The notes: generated by a model not told the origin, from the sequence alone. DNA of 64,000 bases from Rugosimonospora africana (GCF_016862975.1 NZ_BONZ01000003.1:62001-126000), one strand, 5' to 3'. Numbered from the stretch's first letter, positions 41,307-50,521 are shown. Program-made: numbers and translations.

Positions 41307-42635
41307 TCACCGGGTCACCGGCGGCGTCACCTCGGTGAAGCTCTGCCGCGGCGAGTGCAGCTCACCGAGTGCCACCACCTCGCGGCGCAGGAACAGGGCC
41401 AGCGTCCAGTCGATCACGACCCGGATCCGGCGGTTCCAGCTCGGGATGCGGCTCACGTGGTAGCTGCGGTGCATGAACCAGGCCGGCAGGCCGCGCAGCT
41501 TGATGCCGTACACCTGCGCCACGCCCTTGTGCAGGCCCAGGCTCGCCACCGAACCCGCGTACTTGTGCCGGTACGGGATCGGTGCCTGGCCACGGATCAC
41601 CGCGGCCAGGTTGTCGGCGAGCCGCACCGCCTGCCGTACCGCGTGCTGGGCGCTCGGACCGCACAACGCGCCCGGCTCCTTGGTCAGATCCGGTACGGCC
41701 GCGCAGTCACCGGCCGACCAGGCCCCCTCGACCGTCCGCTCGCCCGGCCCGGTCACCTGCAGCGTCGCCATGCAGGTGAGCCGGCCCTTCCCGTCGCGCG
41801 GCAGGTCGGTCCGCTCCAGTACCGGATGCGCCTTGACACCGGCGGTCCACACGATCGTGTCGGCCGCGAACGAGTCGCCGTCGGACAGCCGGACCACACC
41901 GTCCACACAGGACTCCAGCCGGGTACCGAGCCGGATGTCCAGATTCCGCTTCAGCAACTGCTGCACCGTGTAGGCGCCCATGTCCGGATCGACCTCGGGC
42001 AGGATCCGCTGGGTCGCCTCGACGAGTACCCAGTGCATCTCGTCGGCGCGCAGCTCCGGGTAGTACCGCAGCGCGTCGCGGGCCATGTCCTCCATCTCGG
42101 CCAGCGCCTCGATGCCCGCGTACCCGCCGCCGATGAACACGAACGTCAGGGCGCGCGCACGGGTAGCCGGGTCGGTTGTGGTGGCCGCCACGTCGAGCTG
42201 TTCGAGCACCTTGTTGCGCAGGTAGATGGCTTCGCCCAGGGTCTTGAAGCCGACCGCGTTCTCCCGGAGGCCGGGGATCGGCAGGGTCCGCGACACGCTG
42301 CCCGGGACCAGGACGATGTGGTCGTACGGCACCTCGCGCGACGGGCCGACGATCGGCTGTACGGTCGCCACCCGCCGCTCGTGCTCCACCCGGGTCACCT
42401 CACCGGCCAGGATCGTGCAGCGGCGCAGTTCGCGGCGCAGCGGAACGACCGCGTGCCGGGGCGCGATGCTGCCGGCCGCCGCCTCCGGCAGGAACGGCTG
42501 GTAGGTCATGTGCGGCTGGGGATCGACGACGATCACCTCGGCCTCACGGGCCTTCAGTTTGCGGGAAAGCCGGAGGGCCGTGTAGAGGCCGACGTGGCCG
42601 GCACCGACGACAAGAATCCGCTGAGGGGTCACCAT
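41307..42635 (-). CDS. Type II NADH dehydrogenase-like FAD/NAD(P) oxidoreductase
   Basis: A 442-residue flavoprotein. The first dinucleotide fold is ILVVGAGHVGLYTALRLSRKL (FAD); the second is FVFIGGGYAGIEALAEMEDM (NADH). TIVWTAGVKAHPVL and GAWSAGDCAAVPDL are typical of NDH-2 enzymes. The C-terminal segment with LPAWFMHRSYHV and RVVIDWTLALFLRREVV is amphipathic and should bind the membrane surface. It would pass electrons from NADH to quinone without pumping protons. Several paralogues usually exist in actinobacteria, so a gene symbol is not assigned. Confidence 0.88.
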   Translation of the reverse strand: MVTPQRILVVGAGHVGLYTALRLSRKLKAREAEVIVVDPQPHMTYQPFLPEAAAGSIAPRHAVVPLRRELRRCTILAGEVTRVEHERRVATVQPIVGPSREVPYDHIVLVPGSVSRTLPIPGLRENAVGFKTLGEAIYLRNKVLEQLDVAATTTDPATRARALTFVFIGGGYAGIEALAEMEDMARDALRYYPELRADEMHWVLVEATQRILPEVDPDMGAYTVQQLLKRNLDIRLGTRLESCVDGVVRLSDGDSFAADTIVWTAGVKAHPVLERTDLPRDGKGRLTCMATLQVTGPGERTVEGAWSAGDCAAVPDLTKEPGALCGPSAQHAVRQAVRLADNLAAVIRGQAPIPYRHKYAGSVASLGLHKGVAQVYGIKLRGLPAWFMHRSYHVSRIPSWNRRIRVVIDWTLALFLRREVVALGELHSPRQSFTEVTPPVTR

Positions 42636-42700
42636 TCCATGCTAGGTCGGGTTGGCAGCCATTCCGACCCGCCGATGGCTGCCCGGGCAGGTCACCGGGG

Positions 42701-43291
42701 TCAGCGGCGCCGGACCAACGTGGCCAGATAGGCCGCCACCGCCACCATCAGGCCAAGTCCCACCAGGGATGCGACCAGATAGCGCTGCCCGGGCAGGTAG
42801 GTCGGCAGGAGCCGGGTGAACATCGCCACAGCCGCGGTGAGCAGCACCACTACGCCGTAGCGGCGCAGCCACCCGGTCAGTACGCCGGGCGAGACGACCG
42901 CGTCGTAGGGCAACACGGCGGCCAGGGCGGCCAGGTTGTGCAGCAGGTACAGCAGACCCGCCAGCAGGATCAGCCGCCAGTACGTCAGCGGCTCCTGGTA
43001 CGCCGTCGTGCTGGCCAGCCAGCCGAGTACGGCGGCCAGGACGGCCAGGGTCACCAGCCAACTGCGGGGAGTCAGGGCGGGCAGGACCGCGATCACGACC
43101 AGCACCAGGACAGGCGTGCCCAGGACCACCGCGCCGGGCCAGGCGACAAGCTGAGCCGCCAGGGCGGCCAGGAACACGCCGCCGCGCACCAGCATGGGTC
43201 CGGGCGCCGCCCGACGAACCCGGTCCGTCAGGTTCTCGATCCAGGAGAACGCGTCGTCGCGCCGATTCTGGCGCTCGCTCCGCTCGCTCAC
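42701..43291 (-). CDS. Membrane protein of the MoxR-DUF58 operon
   Basis: A 196-residue protein with about six hydrophobic segments between residues 30 and 190. The first 25 residues are polar and include a SERSE string that comes from a repeat-like CGCTCGCTCCGCTCGCTCA sequence, so the true start could be later. GTG at 43291 overlaps the stop of the DUF58 gene by 4 bp. It is the last gene of the operon; function unknown, though its position suggests a membrane partner of the chaperone-like MoxR system. Confidence 0.6.
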   Translation of the reverse strand: MSERSERQNRRDDAFSWIENLTDRVRRAAPGPMLVRGGVFLAALAAQLVAWPGAVVLGTPVLVLVVIAVLPALTPRSWLVTLAVLAAVLGWLASTTAYQEPLTYWRLILLAGLLYLLHNLAALAAVLPYDAVVSPGVLTGWLRRYGVVVLLTAAVAMFTRLLPTYLPGQRYLVASLVGLGLMVAVAAYLATLVRRR

Positions 43292-44676
43292 CGGGCACCC
43301 GGCCGGACGCCGCCGGCCATCCTCGACACCCCGCGCAGGACCTCGTCCAGGCTGCCGGCGCCGGCCCAGGCGACCACCGGTACGCCGTGCTCGCGCAGCT
43401 GGCCGATGGTGTTGTCCCGGTCCAGCTTCCACAGCCGGCCGGCCAGGGTGCCCCAGCCCTCCTGGACCGGCAGCGGAATGTCCGGCGGCAGGGTGTCCAC
43501 CGCGACCACGAACCGGCCAGCCCGGGCGAACCGGGCCACCATCGCCGCCGCCCGGGTGTCCAGCAGCGGAGTGAGCACCACCACGAGCGCGTTGGCCGAC
43601 ACCGTGTGCGGGCCGAACGCTGCCGGTGAGGGCTCGTAGGCGCCATGCTGCGCGCTGACGTCCAGAAGCCACTCCAGCACCGTCAGGTACTGCCGCCGGC
43701 CGCCGGCCGCGCGCAGCCGGCGGGCCCGGAAGCCGTACTCCAGTAGCGCGACCCGGTCGCCGGCGTGCAGGTAGTGCTCCGCGATGCCGGCCGCGGCGCG
43801 GACCGTCGTGTCCAGTACCGACCGGGCCCCTTGGATGCCTCCGGACCGCCCGGCCTCGTGCAGCACATCGAGCAGGAGGACCACCTCGGCGTCCCGGTCG
43901 GACAGCGTGGCGGCCACGTGCAGTTCCTGGGTACGCAGGGAGACCCGCCAGTCGATGCGGCGCAGCCGGTCGCCGGGCGCGAACATCCGTACCCCGGCAA
44001 GCTCACCGCCCTCACCCGGCCGCCGGGACCGGTGGCCGCCGACCAGGCCCGCGGCCTTCGGCATGGCCTCCACCGCGTCGAACGTCTCGGTGACCGGGAA
44101 CACCTTCAGCCGCCGGGCATTGGCCACGCCTGCGTCGCTGACCAGCAGACCGTCGGCCGCGACCGCCCAGGCGTGGGTCGGGCCCAGTGCCGGGCGACCC
44201 CAGCGCAGCGCCTCGCCCTCCAGGTCGATGTCGGCGACCGTCTGGCTGGCCACCGAGGTCACGTACGGCCGGTCCGAGTGCCGCAGGCGCAGCCAGGGCG
44301 AGGTCGCGGTGCGCAGGACCACCAGGTCGTACCCGATCGGATCGGTGTTGCCCACGCTGATCTGGGCCTGCACCGGCCGGCCCTCGGACAGCAGCTCGGA
44401 CGCGACGCTCACCCGTACCGCGGGCAACGCCTCCGGCCGGCGCCACACCCCGATCGCGGCGCCCAGCGCGAACGGCGCCGCGAGGACCACCAGGTCGGCC
44501 CGCCGCAGCAGTACCGCGACGAACAGCAGAACGCTCACCACCAGCACGGCACGGCCCAGTGCCCGGGTCGGCGACCAGTGGCCGAGCGACTCGGCCAGCC
44601 CGGTCTCGCCACCGTCGGGCGGGGCGGGCGGCGGGACGTCGGGCGCGGACATCCGCAGCCGAATGGGCTCGGCCAC
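43288..44676 (-). CDS. DUF58 domain protein
   Basis: A 462-residue protein. Two hydrophobic segments are at about residues 40-80. An extracytoplasmic or cytoplasmic beta domain follows (about 85-200). The DUF58 core is GEFAGVR-like: GELAGVRMFAPGDRLRRIDWRVSLRTQELHV at about 225-260. The C-terminus is a von Willebrand A-like fold (VVLLLDVLHEAG). Such proteins pair with MoxR ATPases, probably in protein or cofactor maturation. GTG at 44676 begins immediately after the moxR stop, so they are coupled. Confidence 0.88.
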   Translation of the reverse strand: MAEPIRLRMSAPDVPPPAPPDGGETGLAESLGHWSPTRALGRAVLVVSVLLFVAVLLRRADLVVLAAPFALGAAIGVWRRPEALPAVRVSVASELLSEGRPVQAQISVGNTDPIGYDLVVLRTATSPWLRLRHSDRPYVTSVASQTVADIDLEGEALRWGRPALGPTHAWAVAADGLLVSDAGVANARRLKVFPVTETFDAVEAMPKAAGLVGGHRSRRPGEGGELAGVRMFAPGDRLRRIDWRVSLRTQELHVAATLSDRDAEVVLLLDVLHEAGRSGGIQGARSVLDTTVRAAAGIAEHYLHAGDRVALLEYGFRARRLRAAGGRRQYLTVLEWLLDVSAQHGAYEPSPAAFGPHTVSANALVVVLTPLLDTRAAAMVARFARAGRFVVAVDTLPPDIPLPVQEGWGTLAGRLWKLDRDNTIGQLREHGVPVVAWAGAGSLDEVLRGVSRMAGGVRPGAR

Positions 44677-44678
44677 GG

Positions 44679-45845
44679 TCAGCTCCGGGGCGGGGCGGTG
44701 TACCGGTACGGGTCGACCGCCGGCCGCTCACTGGTGTGCTGGCCCTGCTGCCCGGGGACCTGCCGGTCGTCGTACCCCTGGTCCAACCGGTACGCGGGCG
44801 GCGCGTCGGCGTACGTCGGGAGGGCCGCGCTGGCCGGTGCCGGAGTGTTCGCCAGGACCTCGGTGACCACGGTCGACGGCTGGATCTGGCGCAGCCACAT
44901 CTCCGGCTTGAGCGTGATCCGGTGAGCGAGCGCCGGGACCGCGACCGCCTTGACGTCCTCGGGCACCACGTAATCCCGCCCGTCCAGGGCCGCCCTGGCC
45001 CGGGACAGCAGCATCAGGGCGAGCGAACCCCGCGGGGACGCCCCGGCCATCACCTGGCTGTGCTCGCGGGTCGCCGCGGTCAGCTCGACCATGTACCGGC
45101 CGATCGAGTCCTCGACCACGACGTCCTCCAGCGCGGCCTGCATGGCCAGCAGTGTGGCCGGATCCACGACCGGTTCGAGATGCGCGTCCTCCTGCCGTCG
45201 CGCCATCCGGCGGCGCAGCACGTCCCACTCCTCGTCACGGCTCGGGTACCCGAACGAGACCCGCAGCAGGAACCGGTCGAGTTGTGCTTCGGGCAGCGGG
45301 TACGTGCCCTCGTACTCGATCGGGTTCGCGGTCGCGAGCACGTGGAACGGCGCCTCCAGCCGGTACGTGGTGCCCTCGACCGAGACCTGCTTCTCCTGCA
45401 TGGCCTCCAGCAGGGCGGCCTGGGTCTTCGGCGGCGTCCGGTTGATCTCGTCGGCGAGCAGCAGGTTGGTGAAGATCGGACCCGGCCGGAAGGTGAAGTC
45501 GTGGCTGCGCTGGTCGTAGAGGAAGGAGCCGGTGACGTCGGCCGGCAGCAGGTCCGGGGTGAACTGGAGCCGGCGGAAGTCGATGCCCAGCGCCTGCGCG
45601 AAACACCGGGCGGTCAGCGTCTTGCCAAGCCCGGGCAGGTCTTCGAGCAGCACATGGCCGCCGGCCAGGATGCCCGCCAGTACCAGTTCGAGCGATTCCC
45701 GCTTGCCGACCACCACGCTGCCGACGGCCTCCAGCACACTCCTGCCGAGCGGGCCGACCTCCCGCGGAGCCACCTTGGTCACGCGACCGCCAGCGGCGTC
45801 GAGGGACGAGACGCCGCTGTCAAGCGGTCGCTCTCGAGAAGTCAT
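44679..45845 (-). CDS. MoxR-family AAA+ ATPase
   Basis: A 388-residue cytosolic ATPase. It has Walker A LEDLPGLGKTLTAR, Walker B and sensor region LLLADEINRTPPKTQAALLEAMQE, the ATANPIEYEGTYPLPEAQLDRF segment, and the C-terminal lid (ASPRGSLALMLLSRARAAL). A proline/glutamine-rich tail of about 50 residues ends it. MoxR ATPases act as chaperones with vWA-containing partners, here the adjacent DUF58 protein. ATG at 45845 has GAGG seven bases upstream. Confidence 0.93.
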   Translation of the reverse strand: MTSRERPLDSGVSSLDAAGGRVTKVAPREVGPLGRSVLEAVGSVVVGKRESLELVLAGILAGGHVLLEDLPGLGKTLTARCFAQALGIDFRRLQFTPDLLPADVTGSFLYDQRSHDFTFRPGPIFTNLLLADEINRTPPKTQAALLEAMQEKQVSVEGTTYRLEAPFHVLATANPIEYEGTYPLPEAQLDRFLLRVSFGYPSRDEEWDVLRRRMARRQEDAHLEPVVDPATLLAMQAALEDVVVEDSIGRYMVELTAATREHSQVMAGASPRGSLALMLLSRARAALDGRDYVVPEDVKAVAVPALAHRITLKPEMWLRQIQPSTVVTEVLANTPAPASAALPTYADAPPAYRLDQGYDDRQVPGQQGQHTSERPAVDPYRYTAPPRS

Positions 45846-45876
45846 TTGCCAGCCTCGCTTCGCTCGTCGGCCTGAT

Positions 45877-46452
45877 TCACAACGCCTCCACCTGACTGAT
45901 CAGCGCCGCCAGATCGCGGGGCGCAAGGTTTTCCCGTACCGGAGCGGTGACGAACCTCCACAACGGCTCGCCGAGCACCGCCCGTGCCCGTACCGGGTCG
46001 TTCGCCCGTACCACGCCGTGGCGCAGCCGCAGCCGCTCGTCGATCAGCTGCACCATCCGGGGCTGCATCGTCTTCGCGAACTGTGCCGGATCCCGTTGGA
46101 GCTTGACCCAGAACAGCCGGTTTTCCCACCGCCCGGCCGCCAGGCGCAGCCCGTCTTCGCCGCCGTTCGAGCCGCTCGACGCCTCCGAGCCGCGTAGCAG
46201 GCGCTTCGGGATCCGGCCCGGCCCTATCCAGGTCAGGGTGCGCCGCAGCAACTGGATGACGAGCACCACCATGAAGATCAACGGGTACGGCACCGCCACA
46301 CCCGTCACCCGCATCACGAAGCCGCCGCCGGCCGCGATGATCAGCGAGATCACCACCGGGCGTACCAGCCAGCGGAAGCCGGACCGGCCGGACGGCCGGT
46401 GCGAGCTCGGCTCCTCTTCCTCGTACCGGAACACGTCGTCGAGGAAGCTCAC
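45877..46452 (-). CDS. Membrane protein of the MoxR operon, unknown
   Basis: A 191-residue protein with two hydrophobic helices at about residues 28-48 and 52-70 and a soluble C-terminal domain (RWENRLFWVKLQRDPAQFAK, MVQLIDERLRLRHGVVRANDP). The family is not one I can name; similar genes recur between DUF4129 and moxR genes in actinobacteria. GTG at 46452 overlaps the stop of the DUF4129-like gene (GTGA). The gap to moxR is 31 bp. Confidence 0.68.
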   Translation of the reverse strand: MSFLDDVFRYEEEEPSSHRPSGRSGFRWLVRPVVISLIIAAGGGFVMRVTGVAVPYPLIFMVVLVIQLLRRTLTWIGPGRIPKRLLRGSEASSGSNGGEDGLRLAAGRWENRLFWVKLQRDPAQFAKTMQPRMVQLIDERLRLRHGVVRANDPVRARAVLGEPLWRFVTAPVRENLAPRDLAALISQVEAL

Positions 46453-47201
46453 CGGCTCGTCCCCATCGCCGGCTCGCTGGACAGTTCGGCGCGCAGGTGG
46501 CCCAGGGCGGAACGGGCCCGGTCGCGCATGCCGGAGTCGACGGTGTGCGTCGCGTACCGGGCCAGCCGGTACAGGTCGGCCAGCGGGTACAGCACCTGCG
46601 AGCTGACCTGGTGGGCGGCGAGCAGCCGGAGCACCAGGTCGGTCGGGCTGTCGCCGGGCTGCCGGGGCGTACCGGCCGAGGCGGCCGCCTCCTCCAGCCG
46701 TACCCAGCAGGCGATCACCGCCCGGCGCGGGTCGGCGTCGAGGTCGCTCAGGTCGGACAGGCCGGCGTCGACCGCCGCCAGTACCGTCTCCCGATCGGCC
46801 GCGGGCACGGCCCGCTCCTGCTCCACCGGCAGGCGACCCTTGCGCGTCACGACCCGCTCGCGCAGGACCATCCAGATGATCAGCCCGACGACGGCGGCCA
46901 CCAACGCGACGCACACTCCCGAGACGAGCGCGCCCGCCCAGCTCGGCAACTGGGTGTCGTGCTGGACGCCGGCGCCATTCTGGAAGTGCTGTGGTGGCGT
47001 GGGTCCGAAGGACGGCAGCGCCTGCTTGTCCGCGCCCCGTTGCGGCGGTACGGGTACCCGGGTGATCTGCGGCGTGGACAGGGCGGCCGCGATCGCGACC
47101 GCGGCCAGCAGCCCGGCCACCGCGAGCAGCGGAACGAACCGCCGTAACCGGGCCGTGCCGGGCACGTGCGCCCGTGTGGGCCGCTCCGGCAAGGCGTTCA
47201 T
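46449..47201 (-). CDS. DUF4129-like membrane protein
   Basis: A 250-residue protein. A hydrophobic segment at about 22-42 and another at about 90-112 bracket a Pro/Gln-rich external loop. The cytoplasmic C-terminus contains the DUF4129-like core AVIACWVRLEEAAASAG, DSPTDLVLRLLAA, LADLYRLARYATHTV. DUF4129 domains regularly accompany MoxR and DUF58 genes. ATG at 47201; the frame extends upstream over the glycosylase gene but as a shadow. It lies 17 bp after the glycosylase stop, so that gene may be in the same transcript. Confidence 0.75.
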   Translation of the reverse strand: MNALPERPTRAHVPGTARLRRFVPLLAVAGLLAAVAIAAALSTPQITRVPVPPQRGADKQALPSFGPTPPQHFQNGAGVQHDTQLPSWAGALVSGVCVALVAAVVGLIIWMVLRERVVTRKGRLPVEQERAVPAADRETVLAAVDAGLSDLSDLDADPRRAVIACWVRLEEAAASAGTPRQPGDSPTDLVLRLLAAHQVSSQVLYPLADLYRLARYATHTVDSGMRDRARSALGHLRAELSSEPAMGTSR

Positions 47202-47218
47202 CGGCGGCAGTCCCCGTG

Positions 47219-48013
47219 TCAGTCGAGCCCGGCGATCTGCTTCGCCCGGGCGAGTACGTCGTCCAGCATTGTAGGGGTGAGGCGCCCGGTAAAGGTGTTC
47301 TGTTGGCTCACGTGGTAACTGCCCAGAAGTACCGGTACACCGTCCCCGACCTGCGCCTGTGCGCCGTGCCCGAACGCCGGCCGGGGTACCGGCGGCCGCT
47401 GCCCGTAAACCGAGGCGAGCACCGGCCACCACGCCGCCCAGGCGAACGCGCCCAGTGCGACGACCACCCGTACCGTCGGACGCAGCAACTCCATCTCCCG
47501 GCGCAGCCACGGCGCGCAGGTGTCGCGCTCCCACGGTGTGGGTTTGTTCTCCGGCGGCGCGCAGCGGACCGCGGAGAAGATCCGGGTGTGTCGCAGTTCC
47601 AACCCGTCGTCCGCCGCGACGCTTGTCGGCTGGTTCGCCAGCCCGGCACGGTGCAGGGCGGCATAGAGCACGTCGCCGGACCGGTCGCCGGTGAACATCC
47701 GGCCGGTCCGGTTCCCGCCGTGGGCCGCCGGAGCCAGGCCGAGTACCGCGATCCGGGCGTCCGCCGGCCCGAATCCGGGCACCGGACGCCCCCAGTACTC
47801 CTGGTGGCGGAACGCGGCGCGCCGGATCACCGCGACCTCCTCGCGCCACGCGACGAGCCGCGGGCAGGCCCGGCACTGGCCGATCCACCCGTCCAGGGTG
47901 CCGATGCTGCCGGCCTGCCGCGCCTGCGCCTCGACCTCGGCCGGGTCCTGCGCCGGAGCGCGCTGGTCGGCGGCATCGACGCGCCGGCCGCGCTGCTCCC
48001 GGCTGGTGGTCAT
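47219..48013 (-). CDS. Family 5 uracil-DNA glycosylase (UDGb)
   Basis: A 264-residue DNA-repair enzyme. Four cysteines for a [4Fe-4S] cluster are visible: CRACPRL near residue 48, and C-x14-C in [16 protein letters not shown]. Motif A reads [16 protein letters not shown], lacking the polar catalytic residue of other UDG families as is characteristic of family 5. The second active-site motif is [13 protein letters not shown]. It removes uracil and some other deaminated bases from DNA. The first 35 residues are a variable tail. ATG at 48013. Confidence 0.9.
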   Translation of the reverse strand: MTTSREQRGRRVDAADQRAPAQDPAEVEAQARQAGSIGTLDGWIGQCRACPRLVAWREEVAVIRRAAFRHQEYWGRPVPGFGPADARIAVLGLAPAAHGGNRTGRMFTGDRSGDVLYAALHRAGLANQPTSVAADDGLELRHTRIFSAVRCAPPENKPTPWERDTCAPWLRREMELLRPTVRVVVALGAFAWAAWWPVLASVYGQRPPVPRPAFGHGAQAQVGDGVPVLLGSYHVSQQNTFTGRLTPTMLDDVLARAKQIAGLD

Positions 48014-48043
48014 CCGGCCAGCTTACGGGCCCGGTGACTGGCC

Positions 48044-48096
48044 TGGCCGCCGCGCGCCGCAAGATCGCGCCGGTGGCCGCCGCGCGCCGCAAGATC
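48044..48096. repeat. 30-bp direct repeat, two copies
   Basis: TGGCCGCCGCGCGCCGCAAG plus ATC occurs at 48044-48066 and again at 48074-48096; similarity continues a few bases on each side. It lies between the glycosylase start and the dienelactone hydrolase stop, with no coding role evident. Confidence 0.7.
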
Positions 48097-48164
48097 ACGC
48101 CAGGCCGGACCGGTCAGAAGCCGATCGCCGATCCGTGACCGGCGTGCGGCTCGACCGCGGAGCC

Positions 48165-48848
48165 TCAGCCGAGCCGGGTGCGCAGCAGTTCCAGGCTGCG
48201 CGCCCAGGCACTCGCCGCCGCGTCCCGGTTGTATGCCTCCGGCCGGTCGTCGTTGAAGAACGCGTGGTGGGTGCCGGGGTAGTCGTACACCGTGACCTCG
48301 CCGCCGGCCTCCTCGATCGCCCGGACCGCGGTCTTGATGCCGGCCGACCCGGGGCTCGCGGCCTCATCGTCGCAGTGGATCACCGCGGCCTTGCCCGCGT
48401 AGTTGGCCCACTGCGGACTCATCCGCTCCCACGGCACCGCCGGGTAGAAGCCGACCGTCGCGGTGATCTTCTCGGACAGGGTCGCCGACCACAGCGCGAG
48501 GCTGCCGCCCATGCAGAAGCCCACCGCGCCGATCCCGCCGGCCACGGTCTCCAGCCCGGCCAGGTAGTCGGCCGCCCCGGCGATGTCCTTGGCCGCCTGG
48601 TCCATGGCCATCCCCATGAGCAGCTTGCCCGCCTCGTCAGGCTCGGTGGCCTGCACACTGTGGTACAGGTCGGGAGCCAGCGCGACGAACCCGGCCGCGG
48701 CGAACCGATCGGCCAGCGACGTGATGTGCGGCACCAGGCCCCACCATTCCTGGATGACGATCACGCCCGGGCCGGTGCCCGAGGCCGGCGATGCCAGATA
48801 ACCTTCGCTCGATCCGCCGTTGCTCCGGTACGTCACGTGCTCACCCAC
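48165..48848 (-). CDS. Dienelactone hydrolase family protein
   Basis: A 227-residue alpha/beta hydrolase. Nucleophile C112 sits in GFCMGGSLAL, the family's cysteine elbow. E34 in IQEWWGL is the residue that activates the cysteine in dienelactone hydrolase. HCDDEAASP and GTHHAFFND give the Asp and His. Members hydrolyse dienelactones or other small esters; no aromatic degradation genes are nearby. GTG at 48848 has GGAGG seven bases upstream, so the 25 extra residues of the longer frame are rejected. Confidence 0.88.
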   Translation of the reverse strand: MGEHVTYRSNGGSSEGYLASPASGTGPGVIVIQEWWGLVPHITSLADRFAAAGFVALAPDLYHSVQATEPDEAGKLLMGMAMDQAAKDIAGAADYLAGLETVAGGIGAVGFCMGGSLALWSATLSEKITATVGFYPAVPWERMSPQWANYAGKAAVIHCDDEAASPGSAGIKTAVRAIEEAGGEVTVYDYPGTHHAFFNDDRPEAYNRDAAASAWARSLELLRTRLG

Positions 48849-49004
48849 GGGCCGGCCTCCTGTCAGACAGTCATCATCGGCTGGTGGCGCAGAGGTTGCT
48901 GCGGGTAGCCAACCATGGACCAATGGTCAAACGGAAGGCTGCGACCGCGTGGCAGATATCGCACGTTCTGCCGACACGGAGGCGTTTGCCGCCGGGATAC
49001 CTCC

Positions 49005-50027
49005 TCAGCCGCTCACCGACGCCGTCGGCGTGGCACTCGACGGCCGCGGCGTGGCGGACACACCGGCAGACGGCGTCGGAGTGATGGAGGGCACCGCCGT
49101 CGAGGGAACGGTGGACGGCTGCACACCCGCGGAGGACGACGGGCCGAGCGAGGCCGCGCCGGGCCACCAACTGGGTACGCCGAAGGCCGCGTAGGGATCC
49201 GCGCACATCGGGTACAGGTACGGTGTGGCCGGAGCGCTCGGGCAGGAGTACGGGTCGCCGAGGTTCAGCGCGTTGCCGTTCTGGTCGAACAGCCGCACCC
49301 CGGACAGCGGCCTGCCGTCCGATCCCACCGGAATGACGTCGCTCGGCTCATTGTCCTGATAGGACACTGGCGACGCGTTCGCGGCCTGCCACCCGTCGCG
49401 GATGTCGTCGCTCAACTGGAACGCCACGACGATCAGCAGCACGCCCAGGACGAGATTGAGCGCCCTCAGCCCGTACCGCTGCCAGCTCTCGCGCCATCGC
49501 CCGGCCCGGCGGCCGAACCAGACCGAGCCGACCACGCAGCCCAGCAGCACCACCATGCCGGTCAACCACTTGCCGCCGCCGACCAGCGGGATCACGCTCG
49601 TCATCCGGTTCGAGAGGCCGAACACGACCACGTCGAGCACGTAACCGCGCAGGACCCACCAACCCGGGCGCAGCAACCGCAGGTACTCGGACAGCCGCGG
49701 GTACCCGATCAGCCGGCCGCCCCGCGCGTCGGCGCGCCGGTAAAGGTCCGTCGCGAGACTCAGCCAGTCGGTCAGCCGCGCCGCGCCGGTCCCGGGCGTC
49801 TTCGCGGACATCAGCCCGGCCGCGGCGCGCAGTTCGGCGGCGTAGCTGGCCGGGCTGCCCAGCCTGGCCTGCAGCGGGCCGGAATCCTCGCTGGCCACCT
49901 CGGCGAGATGGTCCGGCAGGTCCTCCAGCAGCTCGTCCCTGACGTCGGCGGGCAGGTCGAGCAGCGCGGCCTCGACCCCGGCGAGGTACCGCGCGATCTC
50001 GTCAGAGCGGGTCTCGGTGCCGTTCAT
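49005..50027 (-). CDS. HAAS-domain membrane protein coupled to PadR
   Basis: A 340-residue protein. The N-terminal helical HAAS-type domain (about 8-60; YLAGVEAALLDLPADVRDELLEDLPDHL) is of the kind found next to PadR regulators. Four hydrophobic segments follow at about residues 120-230. The C-terminal 100 residues are extracytoplasmic, ending in a Ser/Thr/Pro-rich low-complexity tail that could be glycosylated or span the wall. ATG at 50027 overlaps the padR stop (ATGA). Its function is unknown; the pair may sense membrane stress. Confidence 0.78.
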   Translation of the reverse strand: MNGTETRSDEIARYLAGVEAALLDLPADVRDELLEDLPDHLAEVASEDSGPLQARLGSPASYAAELRAAAGLMSAKTPGTGAARLTDWLSLATDLYRRADARGGRLIGYPRLSEYLRLLRPGWWVLRGYVLDVVVFGLSNRMTSVIPLVGGGKWLTGMVVLLGCVVGSVWFGRRAGRWRESWQRYGLRALNLVLGVLLIVVAFQLSDDIRDGWQAANASPVSYQDNEPSDVIPVGSDGRPLSGVRLFDQNGNALNLGDPYSCPSAPATPYLYPMCADPYAAFGVPSWWPGAASLGPSSSAGVQPSTVPSTAVPSITPTPSAGVSATPRPSSATPTASVSG

Positions 50028-50356
50028 GCCGCGACTCCCGGTTCGTCGAGAAGGTTGTCCATTGTGGACGCGAACGAACGCCAGACCTTGCCGGACTGGG
50101 CGAGCTGCGTCCGGCCGGCGGCGTTGAGCGCGTAGTACTTGCGGTGCGGCCCCTCCTCGGAGGGCACCACATACGTGGTCAGGAGGCCGTTCTGGAAGAG
50201 CCTGCGCAGGGTGCCGTAGACCGATGCGTCGCCGACCTCTTCGAGGCCCGCGGTGCGCAGGCGGCGCAGGATGTCGTACCCGTACCCGTCCTCCTCGCGC
50301 AGCACCGCGAGCACGGCGAGGTCCAGGACGCCCTTGAGTAGTTGGGTCGTATCCAC
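50024..50356 (-). CDS. PadR-family transcriptional regulator, leaderless
   Basis: A 110-residue winged-helix repressor. The start MDTTQLLKGVLDLAVLAVL, then DGYGYDILRRL and ASVYGTLRRLFQNGLL, is the standard PadR DNA-binding domain; a short C-terminal helix pair makes the dimer. GTG at 50356 is preferred over ATG at 50365 because it gives the usual family N-terminus and a -10 box (TAGTAT) lies seven bases before it, implying a leaderless mRNA. The inverted repeat GCATA...TATGC (50362-50380) over the promoter is a likely self-operator. Confidence 0.88.
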   Translation of the reverse strand: MDTTQLLKGVLDLAVLAVLREEDGYGYDILRRLRTAGLEEVGDASVYGTLRRLFQNGLLTTYVVPSEEGPHRKYYALNAAGRTQLAQSGKVWRSFASTMDNLLDEPGVAA

Positions 50357-50363
50357 GCACGGC

Positions 50364-50380
50364 ATACTACTTCGCTATGC
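50364..50380 (-). promoter_or_regulatory. padR -10 box and operator half-sites
   Basis: TAGTAT on the minus strand (50369-50364) is placed so that transcription would start at about the GTG codon at 50356. GCATA (50362-50366) and TATGC (50376-50380) form an inverted repeat over it, suitable for autorepression by PadR. Confidence 0.5.
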
Positions 50381-50412
50381 GGAGTACCGCTAGAAGCACA
50401 GTAGCTACGGCG

Positions 50413-50521
50413 CGTCGCGGAGGGCCGACGAGTCGCGGTGCGTCGCGGAGGACCGACGAGTCGCGGTGCGTCGCGGAAGCCTGGCCAGTCGCGCGTCACG
50501 GAAGCCCGACCAGTCGCGGTG
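50413..50521. repeat. Imperfect 28-bp tandem repeat, four copies
   Basis: CGTCGCGGAGG-type units start at 50413, 50441, 50469 and (CGTCACGG) 50494, each containing a CGAC/GGCC-AGTCGCG block. They lie between the padR promoter and the stop of ppx, in DNA with no gene. Confidence 0.7.

Noticed and set aside
41200-41463. 87-codon plus-strand frame after the short peptide candidate
   Set aside because: It runs into the ndh gene on the opposite strand and contains the ndh hairpin; no ribosome site or similarity.
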